From contig NZ_CP015039.1 in the NCBI RefSeq assembly GCF_002079305.1, positions 372,001 through 436,000 on the forward strand: a stretch of 64,000 nt of DNA. The letters are read 5' to 3'. The notes below the pieces were generated by a model. It was given only the letters and a program-made list of their open reading frames with translations. It was not told where the DNA came from and ran no database searches. The first letter of the stretch is position 1. Every line of letters begins with the position of its first letter. This document shows positions 27,482-34,931 of this stretch, piece after piece. The position numbers and the translations under genes are program-made. Origin of the DNA: Rhodovulum sp. P5 (lineage in GTDB: Bacteria; Pseudomonadota; Alphaproteobacteria; Rhodobacterales; Rhodobacteraceae).

Positions 27482-28042
27482 ATGAAACGCCTGATCGTGA
27501 CCCTGTCGCTGATCGCCCTGCCCCTGTGCCCCGCCACCGCCGACGAGGTGACCGACACGCTGCAAAGCGCCATCGACGCCTATGAAGACGGCGATGTCCA
27601 ATACGCGCTGGAAGAACTCACCTATGCCCAGCAACTGCTGCAGGCGATGAAGGCCGAGGGGCTGGTGGCCTTCCTGCCGCCCGCGCCTGCGGGCTGGACC
27701 CGCGAGGTCAACATGGAGATGAACCAGGGTCTGGCCATGATGGGCGGCGGCACCGGGGCGGAGGCCACCTATGACGGCGGGGGCCAGTCGGTCACGTTGA
27801 CGCTGATGGCCGACAACCCGATGGTGGGGGCCATGGCCGCGATGTTCGGCAACCCCATGCTGATGGCCACGCAAGGCCAGATCATCCGCATCGGGCGGCA
27901 GAAATTCGTGGATCAGGGCGGCGAGGTGACCGGGCTGGTCGACAACCGGATTCTTGTGCAGGTGAGCGGCGCGTCGAATGACGCGATGATGCCGCTGTTG
28001 CAGGCGATCGATTTCGACGGTCTGGCGCGGTTCGGCCGCTAG
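27482..28042 (+). CDS. Exported protein of unknown function
   Basis: The 186-aa protein has a signal peptide (residues 1-20, ending P-A-T-A). The mature part starts with a helical D-A-Y-E-D-G-D-V-Q-Y-A-L-E-E-L-x-Y-A-Q segment resembling a tetratricopeptide-like helix pair, then a Met/Gly-rich middle and I-R-I-G-R-Q-K-F. I do not recognise a catalytic motif. GGAGGAC lies about 6 nt before the ATG at 27482, which is preferred over the in-frame upstream ATG at 27467. It is probably periplasmic. Confidence 0.7.
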   Translation: MKRLIVTLSLIALPLCPATADEVTDTLQSAIDAYEDGDVQYALEELTYAQQLLQAMKAEGLVAFLPPAPAGWTREVNMEMNQGLAMMGGGTGAEATYDGGGQSVTLTLMADNPMVGAMAAMFGNPMLMATQGQIIRIGRQKFVDQGGEVTGLVDNRILVQVSGASNDAMMPLLQAIDFDGLARFGR

Positions 28043-28142
28043 AGCGGGTTGCGGAAAGGTGAGAACCGGTTTTCCGCTGCTCGACCGCGCGAAATCACTA
28101 GGTCAGAGCGCTTCGCACGACTGCGGATGAGCAAGGTGCGCC
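28043..28142. repeat. Structured intergenic element
   Basis: This 100-bp segment between two convergent genes has a bulged hairpin (GCGGAAA ... TTTCCGC with an inner GGT/ACC), then AGAGCG and a GCGGATGAGC run. Its style resembles the mosaic intergenic repeats of alphaproteobacteria. No second copy is evident in this window, so repeat status is inferred. It may act as a bidirectional terminator. Confidence 0.4.
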
Positions 28143-28955
28143 CTAGGCGCCCGCGACGGTGCCGGTCAGCGCGCTGTCAGGCTGTTCCAGCCCGGCGATC
28201 ACGTCGAAATGGTGGCTGCCCTCCTCGATCTTCAGTGCGGCGCCGGGCCACGCCGCGGCCAGCCATCGGGCCTGATCCAGAAAGACGGGGCGTTCCGCGC
28301 CGCCGACCCAGACCGTGACGGGCACGCCGGGCCGGGGCGTCCGCAAGGCCGGGCTTTCGGCGCGGGCGGCGGCCTCATCCAACCGGAAGCGTTCGTTCAT
28401 CTGCGTCTTCCGCAGCGGGCGCAGATCCGACACGGGCGAGATCGGCACGACGCGTGCAATGCGCGACGCCACCTCGGGGGAGAGCGGAACATCGTCGCAC
28501 AGCATCCGCGCCGCCAGATGGCCGCCTGCGGAGTGCCCGGTCAGGTGGATGGGCCCGTCAGGGTGCATCTGCGCGATATGCTGAAGCGCAGCGGTGATGT
28601 CGCGGGTGATGTCGGCGATGGCGACCTCTGGCACCAGCCGGTAGGATGGCATCGCGACCGCCCACCCATGCGCCAGCGGCCCGGCGGCCAGATGCGACCA
28701 GACCGATTTGTCGAACCGCATCCAGTAGCCGCCATGGACGAACATAACCACCCCGCGGGCCAGACCCTGGGGCTGAAACAGGTCCAGGCGCTGCCGGGGA
28801 TGAGGGCCGTAGGGCACGTCGATCTGGCCGCCCGCCTTGGCCCGGAAGGCCGCGGCCGCGGCGGCCCAACGTGGCGGATAGGTCTCGGCCCGGGGAATAT
28901 GGGCCGCGTTGGCATAGGCGTCATCCCAATCGACCCCGTCCCCTTCTGCAGACAT
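28143..28955 (-). CDS. Alpha/beta hydrolase, arylformamidase-like
   Basis: The 270-aa cytosolic hydrolase has the oxyanion motif H-G-G-Y-W (74-78) and nucleophile elbow G-H-S-A-G-G with Ser142, plus a C-terminal H-H-F-D likely providing the catalytic His. H-G-G-Y-W is characteristic of the kynurenine formamidase (arylformamidase) branch of carboxylesterases, so N-formylkynurenine or a similar formamide/ester is a candidate substrate. No tryptophan catabolism gene is near, which leaves the specificity open. Confidence 0.8.
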   Translation of the reverse strand: MSAEGDGVDWDDAYANAAHIPRAETYPPRWAAAAAAFRAKAGGQIDVPYGPHPRQRLDLFQPQGLARGVVMFVHGGYWMRFDKSVWSHLAAGPLAHGWAVAMPSYRLVPEVAIADITRDITAALQHIAQMHPDGPIHLTGHSAGGHLAARMLCDDVPLSPEVASRIARVVPISPVSDLRPLRKTQMNERFRLDEAAARAESPALRTPRPGVPVTVWVGGAERPVFLDQARWLAAAWPGAALKIEEGSHHFDVIAGLEQPDSALTGTVAGA

Positions 28956-29076
28956 CTCCCCGCCCCCACATTTTCCCCTGATTCACTTAACATTTGGACT
29001 TAGAGTGACTCCAGCCCCAGGCGAAGCAAAATCGCGTTCCGATCGGGGCCTATCCAACGGTCTGCCTGCCCGCGCG

Positions 29077-29505
29077 TCAGATGGCGGGGGCGTCATCCTC
29101 AAGAAACCCTGTTGCCAGCATGATCTCGACGATCTCGTCATAGGCCGCAGCCCAGGCCCGTTGCAGATCCTCGGTACAGGCGTCGCCGTAGAAATCGCAG
29201 ACGGCCTGATGGAAGGCCTGACCGCCGATGGCGAGATATTCGGGCGTCACCCCCTTTTTGGCATGCATCCGGGCGACATATCCGACCGAGGTTTTCAGCC
29301 GGTTCCGATCCCCGATCTGGCCGATCAGCATGGCAAGCGCGCCGGAAAACACCTTTTTCTGCTTGGCCATGTCATTGCCGAAAAGCGCGCGCGACTCCGG
29401 CGCGATTTCGAACAGGCGGGTATAGAAGTGGTCCGCCATCCGGCCCTTTGAGGAGAAAAGCCGCTTTGCACTGTCAACAACGATACTGGTGTACTGCGGG
29501 TCCAT
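29077..29505 (-). CDS. Single-domain globin
   Basis: The 142-aa protein has globin length and helical pattern. F-Y-T-R-L-F-E-I-A-P-E-S-R-A-L-F is a classic B/C-helix segment with Tyr28 at the probable B10 position, and V-A-R-M-H-A-K-K-G-V carries His81 as the likely proximal heme ligand (F8). This is the FHb/Vgb-like bacterial class, without a reductase domain. Roles in the family include O2 or NO handling. It is transcribed divergently from the phytase-like gene, with a 157-bp gap. Confidence 0.85.
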   Translation of the reverse strand: MDPQYTSIVVDSAKRLFSSKGRMADHFYTRLFEIAPESRALFGNDMAKQKKVFSGALAMLIGQIGDRNRLKTSVGYVARMHAKKGVTPEYLAIGGQAFHQAVCDFYGDACTEDLQRAWAAAYDEIVEIMLATGFLEDDAPAI

Positions 29506-29599
29506 GGATACCCCTGAAATAGTTGACGCGATGTTCGCCGCATCCCCCTAACAAGCCATGAAGATCGGCGGTCACCCCGGCGCGACATACGGCGCCCGA

Positions 29600-29617
29600 C
29601 CGTCATCCAGACGTCAC
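29600..29617 (+). promoter_or_regulatory. Possible PHO box
   Basis: Two 7-bp direct half-sites, CCGTCAT (29600-29606) and ACGTCAC (29611-29617), separated by 4 bp, match the layout of PhoB boxes (CTGTCAT-N4-CTGTCAT). They lie 46 bp before the ATG of a phytase-like gene. This is a motif match by eye only. Confidence 0.4.
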
Positions 29618-29662
29618 ACAAGACCGCCATTGAGGTCGGCACGAAACTTCTGGAGTCCGATC

Positions 29663-31819
29663 ATGACCGCACGCCTTCTGGGCCTGACCTCCGTTCTGGC
29701 GCTGTCTGCCGCCGCCGCGCCGGCCGAAATGAATTTCAACCGCATCGCGTCGTTCCCCGTGGTGAAGAACATGGCTGCAAGCCAGGACACCACGGCCGAA
29801 ACCTCGCCCGAGATCATCGTGGCCACCCCCGACGGCATGCGGCTGGTCTATTCCGACAGCCCGCTGGGCGCCATCGGCATCGTCGATATCTCTGACCCCG
29901 CCAACCCGCAGCCCGGCGGCAACGTGATGCTGGATGGGGAGCCGACCTCGGTCGCCGTGGTGGGCAACCGCGCCTATGTCGCCGTGAACACCTCGGACAG
30001 CTACACTGCCCCGTCGGGCCATCTGGCCGTGATCGATCTGGCCACCAAGCAGGAAGTCACCCGTTGTGATATCGGCGGCCAGCCCGACAGCGTGGCGACC
30101 GATGCCAAGGGCAGCTTCATCGCCATCGTGATCGAGAATGAGCGGGACGAGGATGCCGGCGACGGGCGCGTGCCGCAGATGCCCGCGGGCAATCTGGTGA
30201 TGATCGACCTGGCCGACGACACCGCGCAATGCGACACGATGAAGGTGGTCGACATGACCGGCCTGGTCGAGATCGCCCCCGAAGACCCGGAACCCGAATA
30301 TGTCGACATCAACGGTCTGGGCGAAACCGTTGTCACGATGCAGGAAAACAACCACATCGCCGTGGTGGCCCGCGACGGGTCGATCCTGAACCACTTCTCT
30401 GCCGGAGCCGTGGATCTGGAGAATATCGACACCATCGACGAACGCGGCGCGATCCTGCCGGTCGACAGCCAGATGGGCCGCAAGCGCGAGCCCGACACCG
30501 TGAAATGGCTGGACGACGACCATTTCGCGATTGCCAACGAAGGTGACATGGACGGCGGCAGCCGCGGCTGGAGCATCTTCCACAAGGACGGCACGCTGGT
30601 CTATGAAAGCGGCCCGTCTTTTGAGCACGCGATCATCCAGATCGGCCACTACCCCGACAAACGCTCGGATGCCAAGGGCGTGGAGCCTGAAAGTCTGGCC
30701 AAGGGCACCTTTGGCGGCGTGCCGATGGCCTTTGTCGGGTCCGAACGTGGCTCGATCATGGGCGTCTACGACATTACCGACATGGCGAACCCGGTGCTGA
30801 CCCAACTGCTGCCCTCGGGCATCGGGCCGGAAAGCTTTGCCGTGATCGCGGATCGCAATCTGATCGCGTCGGCGAACGAGGCCGACCTGATCGAGGATGG
30901 CGGCGCCCGCGCCCATGTGATGATCTACGAATATCAGGAGGCCCCGGCCGCCTATCCGATGCTGACCAGCGCCGGGATGGAAGAGCTGACCGGCTGGGGC
31001 GCGATCTCTGGCATGGTGGCCGACAAGGACGGCATCGTCTGGGCGGTGAACGACAGCTTTTACGGATTCCAGCCGACGATCTTCAAGATCGACACGACGC
31101 AGACACCGGCCCGGATCGTCGATGCGATCCGCGTCACCCGAAAGGGCTATCCGGCGCAGAAGCTGGACATGGAAGGCATCACGCTGGACGGCGAGGGTGG
31201 CTTCTGGGTGGCCTCCGAAGGGCGGACCGACCGTGTGGTGCCGCATGCGCTGTATCACATCAACGCCGATGGCGAGATCACCAAGGAGGTCGGCCTGCCT
31301 GCCGAACTGATGGCGGTCGAAAAGCGCTTTGGCTTCGAAGGTGTCACCAAGGTGGGCGACACGCTGTGGATGGCGGTGCAGCGCGAATGGAAGGACGACC
31401 CCAAGAACTTCGTCAAACTGGTGGCCTACAACACCAAGACGGGCGACTGGGGCGCGGTCCGCTATGAAAAGGCGCAGCCGGAAAAAGGCTGGGTGGGCCT
31501 GAGCGAGATCACCGCCCATGGTGACCATGTCTATGTGGTGGAACGCGACAACCAGCACGACTATCGCGCCGTGACCAAGAAGATCTACCGCATCCCGCTG
31601 GCCGATATGACGCCCGCACCGCTGGGCGGCGATCTGCCGGTCGTCTCCAAGGAACTGGTCCGCGACCTGCTGCCCGACCTGACCGCCACCGGCGGATATG
31701 TGCTGGACAAGGTCGAGGGTCTGGCGATTGCTGCAGACGGCACGATGTGGGTGTCGACCGACAATGACGGCGTCGACGACCATTCGGGTGAAACGATGTT
31801 CTTTGCGATCAAACCGTAA
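29663..31819 (+). CDS. Exported phytase-like (esterase-like activity of phytase) protein
   Basis: The 718-aa exported protein has a signal peptide at residues 1-21. The first part (about 35-430) is a beta-propeller-like region with repeated G-I-V-D-I-S-D-P-A-N-P and V-Y-D-I-T-D-M-A-N-P units, as in LVIVD/choice-of-anchor proteins. The second part (about 450-715) looks like the esterase-like phytase domain (PF13449 type): I-S-G-M-V-A-D-K-D-G, L-D-M-E-G-I-T-L-D-G-E-G-G-F-W-V-A-S-E-G, and V-E-G-L-A-I-A-A-D-G-T-M-W-V-S-T-D-N-D-G. The family is Ca2+-dependent and acts on phosphoesters in the periplasm or outside. The ATG at 29663 (CTGGAG upstream) starts the signal peptide. A possible PHO box precedes it and a strong terminator follows. 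Confidence 0.85.
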   Translation: MTARLLGLTSVLALSAAAAPAEMNFNRIASFPVVKNMAASQDTTAETSPEIIVATPDGMRLVYSDSPLGAIGIVDISDPANPQPGGNVMLDGEPTSVAVVGNRAYVAVNTSDSYTAPSGHLAVIDLATKQEVTRCDIGGQPDSVATDAKGSFIAIVIENERDEDAGDGRVPQMPAGNLVMIDLADDTAQCDTMKVVDMTGLVEIAPEDPEPEYVDINGLGETVVTMQENNHIAVVARDGSILNHFSAGAVDLENIDTIDERGAILPVDSQMGRKREPDTVKWLDDDHFAIANEGDMDGGSRGWSIFHKDGTLVYESGPSFEHAIIQIGHYPDKRSDAKGVEPESLAKGTFGGVPMAFVGSERGSIMGVYDITDMANPVLTQLLPSGIGPESFAVIADRNLIASANEADLIEDGGARAHVMIYEYQEAPAAYPMLTSAGMEELTGWGAISGMVADKDGIVWAVNDSFYGFQPTIFKIDTTQTPARIVDAIRVTRKGYPAQKLDMEGITLDGEGGFWVASEGRTDRVVPHALYHINADGEITKEVGLPAELMAVEKRFGFEGVTKVGDTLWMAVQREWKDDPKNFVKLVAYNTKTGDWGAVRYEKAQPEKGWVGLSEITAHGDHVYVVERDNQHDYRAVTKKIYRIPLADMTPAPLGGDLPVVSKELVRDLLPDLTATGGYVLDKVEGLAIAADGTMWVSTDNDGVDDHSGETMFFAIKP

Positions 31820-31839
31820 GACCGCGGCCCTTTCTGCGG

Positions 31840-31870
31840 CGGCCCCCGTTCAAACGCGGGGGCCGTTTTT
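31840..31870 (+). terminator. Rho-independent terminator after the phytase-like gene
   Basis: A perfect 9-bp stem (31840-31848 with 31857-31865) is followed directly by TTTTT (31866-31870), 21 nt after the stop. It is one of the clearest terminators in the window. Confidence 0.9.
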
Positions 31871-32006
31871 CGTCGCAACGGCGCCCCGCCCGACCGAAAC
31901 AATGCGCGCCGCGGCACCCTGCCGCGCCGCACGGGTGCATCTGCATGGCACCCAGACGTGGTATCCTTTCCCCAAAGGCAACCCGGTGGCCCTGTGGGAG
32001 GGAGAC

Positions 32007-33125
32007 ATGCAAGGAAGAATTCTGACCATCATCGTCATGCTGCTGACGGCCCAGCCGGCGGCGGCAGAGGAACGTGACGCGCTTCTGGACTTTCAGGGCG
32101 ACAGTTTCCGCGCCGGCGGCACGGTCGTTTTCGACAAGACCGGTACGGACGACCTGTTCATGGCCGGCGAAACCGTGCGTGCAGAGACCGATATCGCGGG
32201 CTCGGCCCATATGGCGGGCCGCAAGGTGCGATTGTCGGGGGCGGTGGGCGGCGACGCCTATCTTGCCGGGATGGACATCGAACTGAGCGGCCCGGTCGCG
32301 GGCGACGCGACGCTGGCCGGCTATGACATCACCGTCGGCGAAGTCGGCGGCGACCTGCGGATTTCGGGCGGCAAACTGCGCATCGAGGGGCCCGTTGGCG
32401 GCTATGCCATGATCGCGGGGGAAGAAGTGCATATCGCCGGGGTCATCGCCGGCGATGTCAGCCTGACGGCCAGCGAAGTGGACTTTTCCGAAGACGCGCG
32501 GATCGACGGCCAGATCACCGTCTACGAGGAAACGCCCGGCAAGCTGGAGATCCCGGAAACCGTCGCCCCCAAGGCACAGATTGAGCGCCAGGACCTCTCC
32601 AAATGGGAAGACCGCCCCCATCACGTGCGGGAATGGACGTGGTACGGCGCCGCGGGCGGTTTCCTGATGGGCGTGATCGTGGTTGCCGCCATCGCGGCGC
32701 TGATCGCGGCCGTGATCCCGCAGACGCTGGCAGAGATGCGGCGCGGCGTGCTTGCACGGCCGTTCCGCAGCCTCGGCATCGGCTTTGTGGCCCAGTCGGC
32801 GCTGGTGGGGTCCGCGGTGCTGTTCGCGATGACGATCATTGGCCTCGTTCTGACCCCGGCCGCGGTGTTCCTGGCGTTCCTCGCGGGGTTTGCCGGTTAC
32901 GTGGTCGGCGTCTACGCCTTCGGGGTTGGCCTGCATCTGGCCTTTGGCCGGCCGGAACCGGCCAGCATCGGGCAAAGGGCGCTGGCGGCGGGCACGGGGG
33001 CGCTGGCCGCCGGGCTGATCTCGCTGATCCCGCTGCTGGGCTGGCTGTTCGTTCTGGCGCTGGTGCTGGCGGGCGTCGGGGCCATCGCCCAGCGGACGCT
33101 GGACCCGGTTTCACACGCCGCCTAA
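32007..33125 (+). CDS. Bactofilin-like exported domain fused to membrane helices
   Basis: The 372-aa protein has a signal peptide (residues 1-20, A-A-A cleavage), then about 150 residues of short beta-solenoid-like repeats (G-x-V-x-G-D-x-x-L-A-G, G-x-D-I-x-L-S-G, repeated about every 16-18 residues) of the polymer-forming/bactofilin style, a charged linker, and a C-terminal half with about four to five membrane helices (from residue 211). Bactofilins are normally cytosolic, so an exported repeat domain anchored by a C-terminal membrane region is a distinct architecture, seen as uncharacterised proteins in other bacteria. GGGAGGGAG lies just upstream of the ATG at 32007. It may scaffold envelope components (inference). 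Confidence 0.7.
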   Translation: MQGRILTIIVMLLTAQPAAAEERDALLDFQGDSFRAGGTVVFDKTGTDDLFMAGETVRAETDIAGSAHMAGRKVRLSGAVGGDAYLAGMDIELSGPVAGDATLAGYDITVGEVGGDLRISGGKLRIEGPVGGYAMIAGEEVHIAGVIAGDVSLTASEVDFSEDARIDGQITVYEETPGKLEIPETVAPKAQIERQDLSKWEDRPHHVREWTWYGAAGGFLMGVIVVAAIAALIAAVIPQTLAEMRRGVLARPFRSLGIGFVAQSALVGSAVLFAMTIIGLVLTPAAVFLAFLAGFAGYVVGVYAFGVGLHLAFGRPEPASIGQRALAAGTGALAAGLISLIPLLGWLFVLALVLAGVGAIAQRTLDPVSHAA

Positions 33126-33418
33126 AAAACAGAAACCCTGCCGTCGCAAGAGAAAACGGTTCCTTGTGAGCAGCGTCGGAGCGAGGCAAGTCGGGCCGCG
33201 CCCGACCCTGGGTGGGCGCATTGAAACGCTTGTGCCGATCGGTTTATCTCAAAAGTCCGAACGACTTACGGGATCCGCAGGACATCGCCAATGCGCCCTC
33301 CCGGGGGGGAGGGTCGGGCGCGGCCCGGGCTGGTCGCCCGGACCAGCTTCGGGATGATGGTCCGAACGCTCTTGACCTCAGGCGCATGTGGTGGGCTTTT
33401 TCAGCGGCCGCTTAGGCG
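33122..33418 (+). repeat. Dispersed repeat, copy B (with internal insertion)
   Basis: This copy aligns with the reverse complement of 4363-4520. The left half (33122-33190) and right half (33322-33418) are separated by about 130 bp absent from copy A. Copy identity is 32/33 at 33322-33354 and 13/13 at 33160-33172. It fills most of the 482-bp gap after the bactofilin-like gene; the remaining part (33419-33607) holds a GGGCCG/CGGCCC hairpin near 33438-33459 and the leader of the SPFH gene. Small open frames here look like repeat by-products. Confidence 0.7.
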
Positions 33419-33607
33419 CAAGCCAGCGATACAGTGCGGGCCGCCCGATGGGACGGCCCGGACTCGATCATACGATCCGGGCCGCCCCAAACGCCCGCTT
33501 GCCTAGCCGCGACAGATAGCGCACCCCTAGTCTCCGCGGGGGCGAATGCGAGTCGCGCAGGAAAGCCAAACGATTGCATCCGGCGCACACCCACAGGAGA
33601 CCGAACA

Positions 33608-34501
33608 ATGACCCTTGAAGACGTGCTTGAAGCTGCGCTTGGCGGCAATCTCGTCGTGCTCCTCCTCGCCGCGCTGGTCATCCTCAGCGTCGTGCTGGGG
33701 GTGCGCATCGTGCCGCAGTCGGAAAAACATGTGGTCGAGCGGTTCGGGCGCTTGCGCGCCGTGCTGGGGCCGGGGATCAACCTGATCATCCCGTTTCTGG
33801 ACCGGGTCGCGCACAAGGTGTCGATCCTGGAGCGGCAATTGCCCAATGCCAGCCAGGATGCGATCACCGCCGACAACGTCCTGGTACAGGTGGAGACCAG
33901 CGTCTTCTATCGCATCCTCGCGCCGGAAAAGACCGTCTATCGCATCCGTGACGTGGATGGCGCCATCGCCACGACCGTCGCCGGTATCGTCCGCGCCGAG
34001 ATCGGCAAGATGGAGCTCGATCAGGTTCAGTCGAACCGCTCCGACCTCATCTCCACGATCAAGGAAAGCGTCGAGGACGCGGTCGAAAACTGGGGGATCG
34101 AGGTGACGCGGGCCGAAATCCTTGACGTCAATCTTGATGCCGCCACCCGCGAGGCGATGTTACAGCAGCTCAATGCCGAACGCGCCCGCCGCGCGCAGGT
34201 CACAGAGGCCGAGGGCAAGAAACGCGCAGTGGAACTGGCCGCCGACGCCGAGCTTTACGCAGCCGAACAGGAGGCCAAGGCGCGGCGCATCTCGGCCGAG
34301 GCCGAAGCCTATGCAACGCAGGTCGTCGCGCAGGCGATCGCGGATCACGGCATCGAGGCCGCGCAATATCAGGTTGCCCTGAAACAGGTCGAGGCGCTGA
34401 CCGCCGTGGGCCAGGGCGACGGCAAGCAGACGATCATCGTGCCCGCGCATGCGATGGACGCCTTCGCCGACGCCTTCAAGATGCTGGCGGGGCGCAAGTG
34501 A
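33608..34501 (+). CDS. SPFH/Band-7 membrane protein (stomatin/QmcA type)
   Basis: The 297-aa protein has one N-terminal membrane helix (about 14-34), then the SPFH domain: R-I-V-P-Q-S-E-K-H-V-V-E-R-F-G-R near residue 34, G-P-G-I-N-L-I-I-P-F-L-D-R, and a coiled-coil rich in Glu/Ala/Arg (about 180-250) that drives oligomerisation. Stomatin-like proteins form large rings at the inner membrane and partner with NfeD proteins. Here the NfeD gene starts at its stop codon (TGATG). A role in membrane microdomain organisation or quality control is inferred. Confidence 0.92.
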   Translation: MTLEDVLEAALGGNLVVLLLAALVILSVVLGVRIVPQSEKHVVERFGRLRAVLGPGINLIIPFLDRVAHKVSILERQLPNASQDAITADNVLVQVETSVFYRILAPEKTVYRIRDVDGAIATTVAGIVRAEIGKMELDQVQSNRSDLISTIKESVEDAVENWGIEVTRAEILDVNLDAATREAMLQQLNAERARRAQVTEAEGKKRAVELAADAELYAAEQEAKARRISAEAEAYATQVVAQAIADHGIEAAQYQVALKQVEALTAVGQGDGKQTIIVPAHAMDAFADAFKMLAGRK

Positions 34502-34767
34502 TGGCGACGGCGTGGTGGGTCTGGCTGGCGGCGGCCGGCGTTCTGGGCATTCTTGAACTTCTGGCCCCGTCCTACATGTTTCTCGGCTTTGCCATCGGGG
34601 CCGGATCGGTGGGCGTCGCGCTCTGGCTTGGGCTCGATCTCGCCTTGCCCTGGCTGGTTCTGTGCGCCGCGGTTGTCGCGCTTGTGTCATGGCTGGTCCT
34701 GCGCCGCCTGCTTGGCGTGCGGGCGGGTCAGATCAAGATCTGGGACCGCGACATAAACGAAGACTGA
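34501..34767 (+). CDS. Short NfeD family protein
   Basis: The 88-aa protein consists of two or three hydrophobic helices (E-L-L-A-P-S-Y-M-F-L-G-F-A-I-G-A between the first two) with a short C-terminal tail, the truncated NfeD form (YbbK-partner type) lacking the soluble OB-fold domain. The ATG overlaps the SPFH stop codon by one base; a GTG three bases earlier is also possible. It is the standard partner of the preceding SPFH protein. Confidence 0.88.
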   Translation: MATAWWVWLAAAGVLGILELLAPSYMFLGFAIGAGSVGVALWLGLDLALPWLVLCAAVVALVSWLVLRRLLGVRAGQIKIWDRDINED

Positions 34768-34931
34768 CCGGTCGCCGCGCCGGGGCCGCGCCTGCGGCCC
34801 GATGCCCGGAAATTGCGCTTGACCTTGCGCGATGTATACGGGGAACATCGGTCGACAATGGGCCTGTCGCCCTGCCATCCGGCGACCCCGAACGGGCCCG
34901 TGCCCAACATGAAACGGGAGGCGATATCCTC

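Noticed and set aside
29603..31783. 726-aa open frame antisense to the phytase-like gene
   Set aside because: Low-complexity composition rich in His, Gly and Arg and no recognisable motif; the plus strand has a signal peptide and conserved domains.
33212..33506. Small open frames inside repeat copy B
   Set aside because: They share residues with the frame in copy A only because the DNA repeat is shared; no ribosome-binding site and no stable frame across copies.
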